This document shows, piece by piece, positions 1 through 8,375 of a stretch of 50,051 nt of DNA (position 1 is its first letter; each line of letters begins with the position of its first letter). The position numbers were made by a program, and so were the translations under genes. This DNA is from an uncultured Oscillospiraceae bacterium. Its GTDB lineage: Bacteria; Bacillota; Clostridia; Oscillospirales; Oscillospiraceae. The notes beneath the pieces are model-generated. The model ran no database searches and was not told the origin of the DNA. It saw only the letters and a program-made list of their open reading frames with translations. The stretch lies in NCBI GenBank assembly GCA_900759385.1, contig CAAEUZ010000083.1:1-50051 (forward strand). Direction: 5' to 3'.

Positions 1-31
1 CCGCCGGCGCAGTCTGTGGTCGTCTGGCCGT

Positions 32-1033
32 TTACTCCGCCAGAGCGGCGGTGATGATGGCCATGGAGTAGACCTCCTCGGCGTTGCAGCCGCGGGAGAG
101 GTCGTTGATGGGGGCGTTCAGGCCCTGCAGGATGGGGCCGTAGGCGTCGAAGCCGCCCAGGCGCTGGGCGATCTTGTAGCCGATGTTGCCGGACTGGATC
201 TCCGGGAAGATGAAGGTGTTGGCGTAGCCGGCGACCTTGCTGCCCGGGAACTTGAGCTGGCCGACGGTGGGGGACACGGCGGCGTCAAACTGCATCTCGC
301 CGTCGATGTCGAACTCGGGGGCCAGGGCCTTGGCCTTGGCGCAGGCCTCGCGGGCCAGGTCGACGTTGGGGCCCTTGCCGGAGCCCTTGGTGGAGTAGCT
401 CAGGAAGGCGACCTTCGGCTCGATGCCGAACACCTTGGCGGTGCGGGCGCACTCGATGCCGGTCTCGGCCAGCTTGTCCGCGGCGGAGAAGGTGACGTTG
501 CCGTCCTTGTCCACGGTGTCGGTGTAGTCGATGTTGATGGCGCAGTCGCCCATGGCCAGCATCTCATCGCCGCGCACCATGATGAAGCAGCTGCTCACGA
601 GGTGGGCGCCGGGCTTGGTCTTCACGAGCTGGAGGGCGGGGCGCACGGTGTCGGCGGTGGAGTAGGTCGCGCCGCCCAGCAGGGCGTCGGCCTTGCCCAT
701 CTTGACCAGCATGGTGCCGAAGTAGTTGCTCTTCTTCAGGGCGGCGGCGCAGTCCTCGGCGCTCATCTTGCCCTTGCGGAGCTTGACCATCTCTTCGACC
801 ATGGCGTCGAAGCCGTCGTAATTCTCGGGGTCGATTATCTCAAGGCCCTCGATGTCGAAGCCGCCCTTGGCAGCCGCGGCCTTGACGTCCTCAACGTTGC
901 CGACCAGCACGGGGGTGAGGAAGCCGTCGGCCTTCAGGCGGGCGGCGCTCTCAAGTATGCGCGCGTCGGTACCCTCGGTGTAGACTATCTTGCGGGGGTT
1001 CTTCTTGAGTATTTCCACGAGGTTTTCAAACAT
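32..1033 (-). CDS. pta: Phosphate acetyltransferase
   Basis: This enzyme interconverts acetyl-CoA plus phosphate and acetyl phosphate plus CoA, the first half of the Pta-AckA route that yields ATP and acetate in fermenting bacteria. The 333 residues match the usual length of the short, single-domain cytosolic Pta. It opens with MFENLVEILKKNPRKIVYTE, and the C-terminal half carries the family stretch around GSGKGPNVD, SPTVGQLKFPGS and ANTFIFPEIQSGNIGYK. The start follows a GGAGGC ribosome binding site. A promoter with a TTGCAA -35 box lies 55-80 bases upstream. An acetate kinase gene would often come next, but the window ends here. The family assignment is secure. Confidence 0.96.
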   Translation of the reverse strand: MFENLVEILKKNPRKIVYTEGTDARILESAARLKADGFLTPVLVGNVEDVKAAAAKGGFDIEGLEIIDPENYDGFDAMVEEMVKLRKGKMSAEDCAAALKKSNYFGTMLVKMGKADALLGGATYSTADTVRPALQLVKTKPGAHLVSSCFIMVRGDEMLAMGDCAINIDYTDTVDKDGNVTFSAADKLAETGIECARTAKVFGIEPKVAFLSYSTKGSGKGPNVDLAREACAKAKALAPEFDIDGEMQFDAAVSPTVGQLKFPGSKVAGYANTFIFPEIQSGNIGYKIAQRLGGFDAYGPILQGLNAPINDLSRGCNAEEVYSMAIITAALAE

Positions 1034-1086
1034 AATTTACTGCCTCCATAATCACGCGGCTTCGCCGCAAAATTTTGTGACAAATA

Positions 1087-1115
1087 ATTTTACCATTATG
1101 CGAGGCGGTTTGCAA
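1087..1115 (-). promoter_or_regulatory. Promoter for pta
   Basis: On the minus strand, TTGCAA (1115-1110) and TAAAAT (1092-1087) are 17 bases apart. The -35 box lies inside a 23-base sequence that is repeated exactly at 2372-2394. A GCGGC/GCCGC hairpin (1057-1069) sits in the leader. Confidence 0.5.
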
Positions 1116-1119
1116 GACC
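1097..1119. repeat. 23-bp direct repeat, copy 1
   Basis: The 23 bases at 1097-1119 recur without mismatch at 2372-2394 in the same orientation. This copy overlaps the -35 region of the pta promoter. The two copies bracket the zinc-ribbon and lipoprotein genes. Confidence 0.8.
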
Positions 1120-1251
1120 GGGAAAGCAGTATTTCCGCCGCAACTCCCACTAACTGCATCTTCGAGATCACAAAAAACATGTACACGTGGCGGCGCGCCC
1201 AGCTTTTGTAAAATGGTTCTCCAGTGGCCGGCATAACGGCTGAAGGGAATT

Positions 1252-1515
1252 TCAGCCGTCGCTGTCCAGCGCGGTGATTATTATGCGGCACCTTCGGCAT
1301 AAATAACTCGCGTATTTGGGACTGGCCAACCGTATAGGGCTCTTACCTCCGCTGCTGAGAGGGATGCAATGCTCGCTCCCTTTATAATCTGTATTGAACA
1401 GTGGCGGTGAATAATCCTTTTCCACCCAAAACACCGGACATTCCCCGTGCCCGATAATACCGGCGACCAGCTCTTCTCCACAGTAAGGACAATGAGGTGT
1501 ATTGTTTTCTGTCAT
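1252..1515 (-). CDS. Small zinc-ribbon protein
   Basis: This 87-residue cytosolic protein begins with the metal-binding knuckle CPYCGEELVAG and ends with a second knuckle, CRRCRIII. It resembles the short PF20097-type (DUF6487) zinc-ribbon proteins of Firmicutes, in which two CxxC pairs hold one zinc. The biochemical role is not known. The start at 1515 is preferred over the ATG at 1530 because TTGGAG lies nine bases before it. A good promoter (TTGACA, 17 bases, TATTCT) is located at 1590-1618. It is a single-gene unit between pta and the lipoprotein gene, all on the same strand. Family membership is from memory of the motif pattern. Confidence 0.7.
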   Translation of the reverse strand: MTENNTPHCPYCGEELVAGIIGHGECPVFWVEKDYSPPLFNTDYKGSEHCIPLSSGGKSPIRLASPKYASYLCRRCRIIITALDSDG

Positions 1516-1589
1516 GTGTTCTCCAACCATCCGCTATAAGTTCTGCCAGGTGAATAACGCTAAAAGAAATGTCTGCATCTGGTGATTAA

Positions 1590-1618
1590 AGAATAATAAC
1601 TTCTTGCCGGTTTGTCAA
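1590..1618 (-). promoter_or_regulatory. Promoter for the zinc-ribbon gene
   Basis: The minus strand has TTGACA (1618-1613), a 17-base spacer and TATTCT (1595-1590), a near-consensus sigma-A promoter about 75 bases before the start codon. Confidence 0.65.
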
Positions 1619-1672
1619 TTATCCAAATGGCATTAATGCGATGTTTTGGATATTATGCACGGCTCAGGGCGG

Positions 1673-2263
1673 TTAAAACAATCCGTCCAAACCGACGGCA
1701 TCGCCTGCCAGACTTATGATATACCGCGGCACCAGACTGCTGATGGGCTGTCCGTTGCCGGTCACGGCTGCGGAAAACCTCTCCGTCTGCGAACCGCTGA
1801 GCCCCATGGAAAACATTGCGCCCATCGTGTCGCCGCTGTAAGCGTGGAACACAATAGCGCCCAGCTCGTATTCGCTGCCATTGAGCTCCGCGCTCCCCTC
1901 GGCCAGGCCGAAATAGAACCGCACGCCGCCCTGCTCGGCCAGCCACGCCATCCCGTCCATCGCCAGCGGCGCCAGAGGGCCTTCTGCGTCCATGTCCAGC
2001 GTGTACTCTATCTCATAGAACTCGTCGGACAGGCCGGAGATGCTCTCGGGGATGCCGTCATCTGTATACGTCATGACCAGCTCGTGCTCAACGCGGATTT
2101 CGCCGTTTTCGGGCAGTTCAAGACCCAATTCCCCGCTCAGGAATTCCCGCATCTGCGCGCTGTCAGTATACGGCTCCGCGCTCATAACCGCGTTCCCTGC
2201 CCCGCACCCTGACAACGCAATCAGCGCCAGCGCGGCGCACATTATTCCAGCCCTTTTCAGCAC
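1673..2263 (-). CDS. Putative lipoprotein of unknown function
   Basis: The 196-residue product starts with a charged end and a hydrophobic run leading to the lipobox LSGC at about residues 18-21, so it should be a membrane-anchored lipoprotein on the cell surface. The mature part is acidic and shows no domain I recognise; a central stretch (EYELGAIVFHAYSGDTMGAM) suggests a beta-rich fold. The GTG start is supported by GGAGGAG eight bases upstream. It lies alone between the zinc-ribbon gene and an unknown gene on the same strand. No function can be assigned. Confidence 0.7.
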   Translation of the reverse strand: MLKRAGIMCAALALIALSGCGAGNAVMSAEPYTDSAQMREFLSGELGLELPENGEIRVEHELVMTYTDDGIPESISGLSDEFYEIEYTLDMDAEGPLAPLAMDGMAWLAEQGGVRFYFGLAEGSAELNGSEYELGAIVFHAYSGDTMGAMFSMGLSGSQTERFSAAVTGNGQPISSLVPRYIISLAGDAVGLDGLF

Positions 2264-2371
2264 AGTGATTCTCCTCCGGACACTTGGTGTTTAACCATAG
2301 ATTACAGTATATGGTACCACGGACGGTCGGCCGGCAGTATCACCCATTTGTACTAATTCAATTCCATCTGC

Positions 2372-2394
2372 TATGCGAGGCGGTTTGCAAGACC
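2372..2394. repeat. 23-bp direct repeat, copy 2
   Basis: This is an exact copy of 1097-1119. No -10 box follows at the spacing seen for pta, so this copy is not an intact promoter. It lies about 110 bases upstream of the lipoprotein gene. Confidence 0.8.
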
Positions 2395-2423
2395 TGAGGC
2401 GGTGTATTTGCCTCACTTTGGGC

Positions 2424-2843
2424 CTATTTCTCCCATTCCGGGAAAGGAGGCTGCCTGCGGGAAAGCTCGTGCGTATACAGCTCTAAACGCAGCATGACCC
2501 CCTCTTTGACGCAGAACACTCTGGCTGCATCCGCCAGCGCCATTATATCCCCCAGGGGAGTGAAGTCCCCAAAGCCTTCGGGGTATAAGAATTCCGCGTA
2601 CACAGCGGTTTCCCAGCGCGTGACGCGCACATCTGCCAGGCACAGCTCCGCCGCTCCCTGCACCAGGCGCACGAAAAGCGGCGCGAGTTTCTCCTTTCCC
2701 GGTATAGGTACCATCGCGCAGTTCCCGGCGCTGTCAAGGACGCTCTTAAACACGCTCTCAAACGCCGGCCGTGAGTTTAAGATCTCCTCATAATTCACTT
2801 CAGGAATCGGCGGACAATGCTTTTCGTAAAGTATTTCACCCAT
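2424..2843 (-). CDS. Hypothetical protein, 139 aa
   Basis: This soluble, acidic protein of 139 residues has no signal peptide or membrane segment and no motif I recognise. Its middle (AELCLADVRVTRWETAVYAE) and its aromatic, glycine-rich turn (YPEGFGDFTPLGD) look like a small folded alpha/beta domain. The ATG is well supported by GGGGGAG seven bases upstream, and a strong promoter (TTGACG, 17 bases, TATAAT) lies at 2963-2991, giving a leader of about 110 bases. It is divergent from the XRE regulator cluster, so it could be their target; that is inference only. Confidence 0.7.
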   Translation of the reverse strand: MGEILYEKHCPPIPEVNYEEILNSRPAFESVFKSVLDSAGNCAMVPIPGKEKLAPLFVRLVQGAAELCLADVRVTRWETAVYAEFLYPEGFGDFTPLGDIMALADAARVFCVKEGVMLRLELYTHELSRRQPPFPEWEK

Positions 2844-2962
2844 GTTCTGACTCCCCCATTAAGTTTGTAGTGTAGATGTCCCAGCAAAGACGGGTAATTC
2901 TTCTCGTAAAGCACTACATGCACGGCGCATTCCCTACAATTTCATCGTGATGTCGTTGTACA

Positions 2963-2991
2963 ATTATAATATATCGTTTTTAAAGCGTCAA
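2963..2991 (-). promoter_or_regulatory. Promoter for the 139-aa gene
   Basis: On the minus strand, TTGACG (2991-2986) is followed after exactly 17 bases by TATAAT (2968-2963). Confidence 0.7.
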
Positions 2992-3032
2992 TAGACGTGT
3001 TTTGAATTATTTAAATGCGTGTTCTCTTTGGT

Positions 3033-3050
3033 TAGACTAATGTTAGTTTA
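3033..3050. promoter_or_regulatory. Candidate operator of the XRE cluster
   Basis: ACTAA-TG-TTAGT (3036-3047) is a perfect five-base inverted repeat, extending to eight bases per arm with one mismatch. It sits directly before the ribosome binding site of the first XRE gene, where an autorepressor would bind. Confidence 0.4.
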
Positions 3051-3071
3051 GTAAGGAGTGACGCACTTAAA

Positions 3072-3317
3072 GTGGCCAGAAGATTTGACAACCGTGAGAG
3101 AATGGCTGACCTGTACCGCGCCATAGGCTATTTCCGCAGGCGCAAAGGTCTGACGCAGGAGCAGCTGGCTGAGGAACTCGGTATCAGCCGTCAGCATCTG
3201 GCAGCTATTGAATCCCCAAACATGGACCGCGGTCTGTCTATTGACCTGCTTTTCAACATCGCCGACGTACTTGAGATTGAGCCGTATCAGCTTCTGAAAT
3301 TCCGTCCGGAACAGTGA
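3072..3317 (+). CDS. XRE-family HTH regulator, 81 aa
   Basis: This is a minimal Cro/CI-type DNA-binding protein. Residues 13-73 form the five-helix domain, with LTQEQLAEELGISRQHLAAI as the recognition helix region and the closing FNIADVLEIEPYQLLKF typical of the family. It uses a GTG start preceded by AAGGAG at a long spacing. No ligand or dimerisation domain is attached. Two further small XRE genes follow on the same strand. The tail of this gene and the head of the third gene are duplicated on both sides of the second gene, which shows local rearrangement. The fold is clear; its targets are unknown. Confidence 0.85.
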   Translation: MARRFDNRERMADLYRAIGYFRRRKGLTQEQLAEELGISRQHLAAIESPNMDRGLSIDLLFNIADVLEIEPYQLLKFRPEQ

Positions 3318-3412
3318 CGGCACAGGCAACAGCGGGCCATATCCCGGCGAAAACATATCGCGGAGGAAGCCGCATGGACGGGTTAAAGAGCGTTGTCCAC
3401 TACCAAACCGAA
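3261..3412 (+). repeat. Direct repeat around XRE genes, copy 1 (152 bp)
   Basis: This copy covers the last 18 codons of the 81-aa XRE gene, the spacer, and the first 13 codons of a truncated copy of the 86-aa XRE gene. It matches 3668-3821 at about 95 percent by eye: seven substitutions and a 2-base gap that changes the ribosome binding site. Confidence 0.9.
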
Positions 3413-3421
3413 TTAGCATAG
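3374..3421 (+). pseudogene. Truncated 5' copy of the 86-aa XRE gene
   Basis: This 15-codon frame begins MDGLKSVVHYQTE, identical to the start of the 86-aa XRE protein at 3783, then runs into LA and a TAG stop. It retains a GGAGG site but has lost the helix-turn-helix part. It is a remnant within the 152-bp direct repeat. Confidence 0.75.
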
Positions 3422-3431
3422 AAGTTATATT

Positions 3432-3659
3432 ATGGAGACAAAATACCGTGAACAATATATAAAATTTGGCCTGAAGGTACAGTATTACCGCAAACTGCGC
3501 GGAATGACGCAGGAGGCGTTTGCGGAGGCTATAGACAAGTCGTGGTCGTTTGTCGCAAAGATAGAGAGCCCGACGAGGCCGTTCGGCGTATCCATGGAAA
3601 CGCTGTTCACGATTGCAGACGTGCTGCAAGTACCTGTGTCCAAGCTGTTTGAGGACTGA
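3432..3659 (+). CDS. XRE-family HTH regulator, 75 aa
   Basis: This is a second minimal Cro/CI-type protein. Residues 9-70 hold the HTH domain, with MTQEAFAEAIDKSWSFVAKI in the recognition region and FTIADVLQVPVSKLFED closing the fold. Compared with the 81-aa neighbour it shares the family pattern but not close sequence identity, so it is not a simple tandem copy. It lies exactly between the two copies of a 152-bp direct repeat, as if introduced between, or left over from, a duplicated XRE pair. The ribosome binding site is weak (AGAAG before ATTATATT). Its function beyond DNA binding is unknown. Confidence 0.8.
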   Translation: METKYREQYIKFGLKVQYYRKLRGMTQEAFAEAIDKSWSFVAKIESPTRPFGVSMETLFTIADVLQVPVSKLFED

Positions 3660-3667
3660 TATTGCGT

Positions 3668-3724
3668 GCCGACGTGCTTGAAATTGAGCCGTACCAGCTC
3701 TTGAAATTCCGTCCGGAACAGTGA
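3668..3724 (+). pseudogene. C-terminal remnant of an XRE gene
   Basis: These 57 bases encode ADVLEIEPYQLLKFRPEQ and a stop, the same tail as the 81-aa XRE protein, but no start or HTH precedes them in frame. They are the orphan 3' end of a lost paralogue. Confidence 0.7.
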
Positions 3725-3821
3725 CGGCACAGGCAACGGCGGGCCATATCCCGGCGAAAACATATCGCAAGGAGGAAGCCGCATGGACGGGCTAAAGAGC
3801 GTTGTCCACTACCAAACCGAA
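3668..3821 (+). repeat. Direct repeat around XRE genes, copy 2 (154 bp)
   Basis: This is the second copy of the repeat at 3261-3412. It begins nine bases after the stop of the 75-aa gene and runs into the 86-aa gene. The differences in the coding tail are all synonymous, which suggests that both copies were once under selection as protein. Confidence 0.9.
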
Positions 3822-4043
3822 GAATACGGACACATAAAAGTCAAGCTGGCAGAAGTGCTCGACAGCCGCGGCATTACGCGCAATCGTCTGCGCACCCTCA
3901 CCGGCAGCCGGTATGAGGTTGTGGACAGATATTACAAGGGCGTAAACGTAGAGATGGCTGACCTTGACTTTCTTGCAAAGGTTTGCTATGTCCTCGACTG
4001 TGAAGTGAGCGACCTGCTGGAGTATCAGCGTCCGGAAAAATAA
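3783..4043 (+). CDS. XRE-family HTH regulator, 86 aa
   Basis: This small protein has a Cro/CI-type HTH domain at about residues 18-80: IKVKLAEVLDSRGITRNRLR, then a recognition helix near SRYEVVDRYYKG, then FLAKVCYVLDCEVSDLLEY. This resembles the YozG-like group of very short XRE proteins. The ATG is preceded by AAGGAGG. It closes the three-gene XRE cluster and is followed by a terminator at 4061. Its first 13 codons also occur in the truncated copy at 3374. The DNA-binding assignment is good; its target is unknown. Confidence 0.85.
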   Translation: MDGLKSVVHYQTEEYGHIKVKLAEVLDSRGITRNRLRTLTGSRYEVVDRYYKGVNVEMADLDFLAKVCYVLDCEVSDLLEYQRPEK

Positions 4044-4060
4044 AGCACCGTCCCGGGGCA

Positions 4061-4083
4061 GCCGCCTTGGGGCGGCGTTTTTA
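4061..4083 (+). terminator. Terminator after the XRE cluster
   Basis: GCCGCC-TTGG-GGCGGC followed by GTTTTTATT is a compact rho-independent terminator. Confidence 0.8.
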
Positions 4084-4186
4084 TTGTGCCCGGCCCCTTC
4101 TCCCCGAACCGGGCGGATTTGTCTAATTCGCCCATACCCCAGCAAGGAAAAATCTTCGTTTACATCTATGCATTTCAGATTTCTTT

Positions 4187-4195
4187 TGATATAAT
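4187..4195 (+). promoter_or_regulatory. Extended -10 promoter for prs
   Basis: TGATATAAT is an extended -10 element (TG, one base, TATAAT). The -35 position (TATGCA, 4167-4172) is poor, as expected for this promoter class. Confidence 0.5.
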
Positions 4196-4245
4196 GTCGG
4201 CGAGAGAAGGGCCTGGGCCCATTTATAAAGAGAGGACGATGATTT

Positions 4246-5208
4246 TTGATTTCACACGGTAAAGAGGTCAAGGTGTTCGCGGGCAACTCCAACCTGCCGC
4301 TTGCGAACGCCATTTGCCAGCAGCTGAGCCGCAAGCTCGGTAACTGCACGGTTTCCGCCTTTGCCGACGGCGAGGTGTCCCTGAGTCTCGGGGAGCCCGT
4401 CAGAGGCTCGGATGTATTCATAGTCCAGCCGACCTGCAAGCCGGTCAACGACAACCTCATGGAGCTGCTCGTCATGATCGACGCCATGCGCCGCGCCAGC
4501 GCTGGCCGCATCACCGCCGTCATCCCGTATTTCGGCTACGCCCGCCAGGACCGCAAAGCCAAGAGCCGTGACCCCATATCCGCCAAGCTGGTCGCCAACC
4601 TCATAACCGAGGCCGGCGCCGACCGTGTGCTCACCATGGACCTGCACGCCGCCCAGATCCAGGGCTTTTTCGACATCCCCGTGGACAACCTGTTCGGCGC
4701 GCCCATACTCGCCAACTACTATCTGGACTGCTTCGGCAAGGGCAACGACGACTTCATGGTCGTGAGCCCCGACGTGGGCAGCGTTGCGCGCGCGAGGACC
4801 TTCGCGCAGAAGCTGGACCTCGGCCTGGCCATAGTGGACAAGCGCCGCCAGAAGGCCAACTCCTCCGAGGTTATGAACATAATCGGCGACGTGGCCGGCA
4901 AGAACGTCATCCTGCTCGACGACATGGTTGACACCGCCGGCAGCCTCTGCCACGCGGCGGAAGCGCTGGTGAATGTCGGCGGCGCGCGGGAGATATACGC
5001 CTGCGCCAGCCACGGCGTGCTCTCCGGCCCCGCCCTGGACAGGATAAACGCCAGCCCCATCAAGGAGCTGGTGTTGCTGGACACCATCCCCTATCCCTCC
5101 GACAAGGGCGAGTGCGCCAAGATAAAGTACCTCTCCGTCGCGCCCATCTTCGCCGAGGCGATAGAGCGCATCTACGAGGAAGTCTCCATCTCCTCGCTGT
5201 TTGACTGA
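4246..5208 (+). CDS. prs: Ribose-phosphate pyrophosphokinase
   Basis: This enzyme makes PRPP from ribose 5-phosphate and ATP for purine, pyrimidine, histidine, tryptophan and NAD synthesis. The 320 residues match class I enzymes in length. Visible motifs are VFAGNSN at the N-terminus, FADGEVSLSL, the ATP/Mg region YARQDRK, DLHAAQIQGFFDIPVDNL, and the PRPP loop VILLDDMVDTAGS. A TTG start (4246) is used; the ATG at 4239 is in another frame and stops after seven codons. pth follows after 19 bases, so the two are probably co-transcribed. Confidence 0.96.
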   Translation: MISHGKEVKVFAGNSNLPLANAICQQLSRKLGNCTVSAFADGEVSLSLGEPVRGSDVFIVQPTCKPVNDNLMELLVMIDAMRRASAGRITAVIPYFGYARQDRKAKSRDPISAKLVANLITEAGADRVLTMDLHAAQIQGFFDIPVDNLFGAPILANYYLDCFGKGNDDFMVVSPDVGSVARARTFAQKLDLGLAIVDKRRQKANSSEVMNIIGDVAGKNVILLDDMVDTAGSLCHAAEALVNVGGAREIYACASHGVLSGPALDRINASPIKELVLLDTIPYPSDKGECAKIKYLSVAPIFAEAIERIYEEVSISSLFD

Positions 5209-5227
5209 TAAGAGCTGTTGGTATAAA

Positions 5228-5815
5228 ATGCTGTTTGGAAAGAAGCCCGCGGTGGAATGGATAATCGCCTTTCTGGGCAACCCCGGGCCGAAGTATGAGA
5301 ACACCCGGCACAACGCCGGATTCATGGCCGGTGCGGCGATGGAAAAGCTGCTAGGCGTCAGGATGGACCGCGTGCGCCACCGCGCCCTGACGGCCCGGGC
5401 AGACATAGCCGGCCACGGCGTGCTGCTCATGGAGCCGCAGACGTACATGAACCTCTCCGGCGAGTCCGTGGGCGAGGCCGCCCGGTTCTACAAGGTGCCG
5501 CCGGAGCATATAATCGTAGTCTCGGATGAAATGGCCCTCCCGCCCGGCAGCGTGCGCATCCGCCAGAGCGGCAGCGCGGGCGGGCACAACGGGCTCAAGA
5601 GCATCATAGCCCACCTGGGCACGGACAAATTCCCGCGCATACGCCTCGGCATAGGCGAGCCGGAGCACGAACCGGTGGACTGGGTGCTGGGCCGCTTCCA
5701 GGGCGCGGACGCGGAGGCGATGGCCGCCGCGTGCGACAGTGCCGCCAGAGCGGCGGAGTGCTATATAAGCGAAGGGCCCGACAGGGCCATGAGCAAATAC
5801 AACCGCAGAACGTAA
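5228..5815 (+). CDS. pth: Peptidyl-tRNA hydrolase
   Basis: Pth releases tRNA from stalled peptidyl-tRNA in the cytosol. The 195-residue product has the family signatures LGNPGPKYENTRHNAGF near the N-terminus (catalytic His in TRHNAGF), PQTYMNLSGESV in the middle and SAGGHNGLKSI after it. I prefer the ATG at 5228 over the in-frame TTG at 5201, because the upstream option would overlap prs and family members begin close to this ATG (MLFGKKPAVEW). It lies directly behind prs. The unusual lead FGKKPAVEW before the core is common in related Clostridia. Confidence 0.95.
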   Translation: MLFGKKPAVEWIIAFLGNPGPKYENTRHNAGFMAGAAMEKLLGVRMDRVRHRALTARADIAGHGVLLMEPQTYMNLSGESVGEAARFYKVPPEHIIVVSDEMALPPGSVRIRQSGSAGGHNGLKSIIAHLGTDKFPRIRLGIGEPEHEPVDWVLGRFQGADAEAMAAACDSAARAAECYISEGPDRAMSKYNRRT

Positions 5816-5933
5816 CCAGAAGAGCAACCAAGCAGAGAGTGTGACCGGCAGGCGGATAACCCGGCGTCCGCCGGCCACCCCGTGGCGCGGCCGTCTCCCT
5901 TCGGCCCGTCAAAAAACGTCAGGGGGGAATATT

Positions 5934-7144
<1,211 letters not shown>

Positions 7145-7145
<1 letters not shown>

Positions 7146-8245
7146 TGATAAACCTGCACGGACTTATTCTGGCCGACCGCTCGAGCCGCGACCTGCGCGA
7201 GCTGGTCATGATGCGCACCTCTTCCTCCCTGCCTTTTGCAGGGCGCTACAGGCTCATTGACTTCGCCCTCTCCAACCTCCAGAACGCCGGCGTGCGCGAC
7301 GTGGGCGTCGTCATGCAGCGCAACTACTCCTCCCTGCTCGACCACATAGGCTCCGGCAAGGAGTGGGACATGTCCCGCAAGCGCGGCGGCCTCAAGCTGC
7401 TGCCCCCCTTCACCGGCTCCGGCGAGTACGAGGGCATCATAGACGCGCTTGAAAACGTGCGCGGCTACATCGAGGACATCAAGCAGGACTACGTGGCGCT
7501 CATGCGCGGCCATCTCGCCGCCAGCATAGACCTCGCCGCGGTTATGTACCAGCACGTCAAGTCCGGCGCGGACATCACCGCCGTCTGCTCCGAGACCACG
7601 CCCGAGGGCGTGCACCACCGCTTCCTGGTGGGAGAGGACGGCTTTGCCAAGGAGATCATGCTCCGCCGCACCGGCCCGGGCGAGGGCGTCGCCACGCTCG
7701 AGGTGTATATCATGAGCAAGGAAGTCCTGCTCGGCATCATCGACCGCTGCGACAACGCGCTCTATCACAAGTTCCACCGCGACGGCCTGGGCGGCCTGCT
7801 CTCGGCCGGCGGCAGGATAGGGATTTACATGCACAACGACTACGCGGTGCACATTTCCAGCGTAAACGGATATTATAAAGCGAGCATGGATATGCTCGAC
7901 CACGACAAGCGCAACCAGCTCTTCCCCGAAGCCAGGCCCGTACGCACCAAGGGCCGCTCGGACGTGAGCACCTATTACGGCGACCAGGCCGTGAGCAAGA
8001 ACAGCCTGGTGGCCGACGGCTGCATCATAGAGGGCAGCCTTGAAAACTGTGTTATCTTCCGCGGCGTGCGCGTCGGCGCCGGCGCCGTGCTGAAGAACTG
8101 CATCATCATGCAGGATACCGTCGTCTCCGACGGCGTGGAGCTCAACTACGTCATCTCCGACAAGGACGCTTTCATCTCCAAGGACGTGACGCTCTCGGGC
8201 TCTCCGAGGCTCCCGCTGGTGCTCCCGAAGGGAAGCAAAGTGTAA
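7145..8245 (+). CDS. glgD: Glycogen synthesis protein GlgD (GlgC paralogue)
   Basis: GlgD is the non-catalytic or weakly active partner of GlgC in Firmicutes and modulates ADP-glucose pyrophosphorylase. The 366-residue product aligns with GlgC in its first part (FAGRYRLIDFALSNLQNAG), but the catalytic G-rich loop is replaced by LILADRSSRDLREL, as is typical of GlgD. The C-terminus forms a beta-helix (EGSLENCVIFRGVRVGAG). It overlaps glgC by one base. glgP follows after 130 bases without a clear terminator, so one operon glgC-glgD-glgP is likely. Confidence 0.93.
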
Positions 8246-8375
8246 GGGCTTGACCTTGTGCCCCCAGGGGCGCATACGGCCGGGCAGGCTTACTGAAATC
8301 AGGCCCGCCCGAGATTATTCTTTTTGCGGCGGGGCGGACCCTTGCGGGACCGCCGCGCGGCACATGGAGGTATAC

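Noticed and set aside
1057..1069. The GCGGC-TTC-GCCGC hairpin as a terminator
   Set aside because: It lies in the leader of pta, and the flanking A/T run is not a clear U-tract in the reading direction. It may affect mRNA stability only.
4239..4262. An ATG just before prs
   Set aside because: It starts a frame of only seven codons. The prs product matches its family from the TTG at 4246.
5816..5933. A terminator or promoter between pth and glgC
   Set aside because: GC-rich stems are possible, but there is no T-run and no acceptable -10 box, so the operon boundary cannot be decided from sequence.
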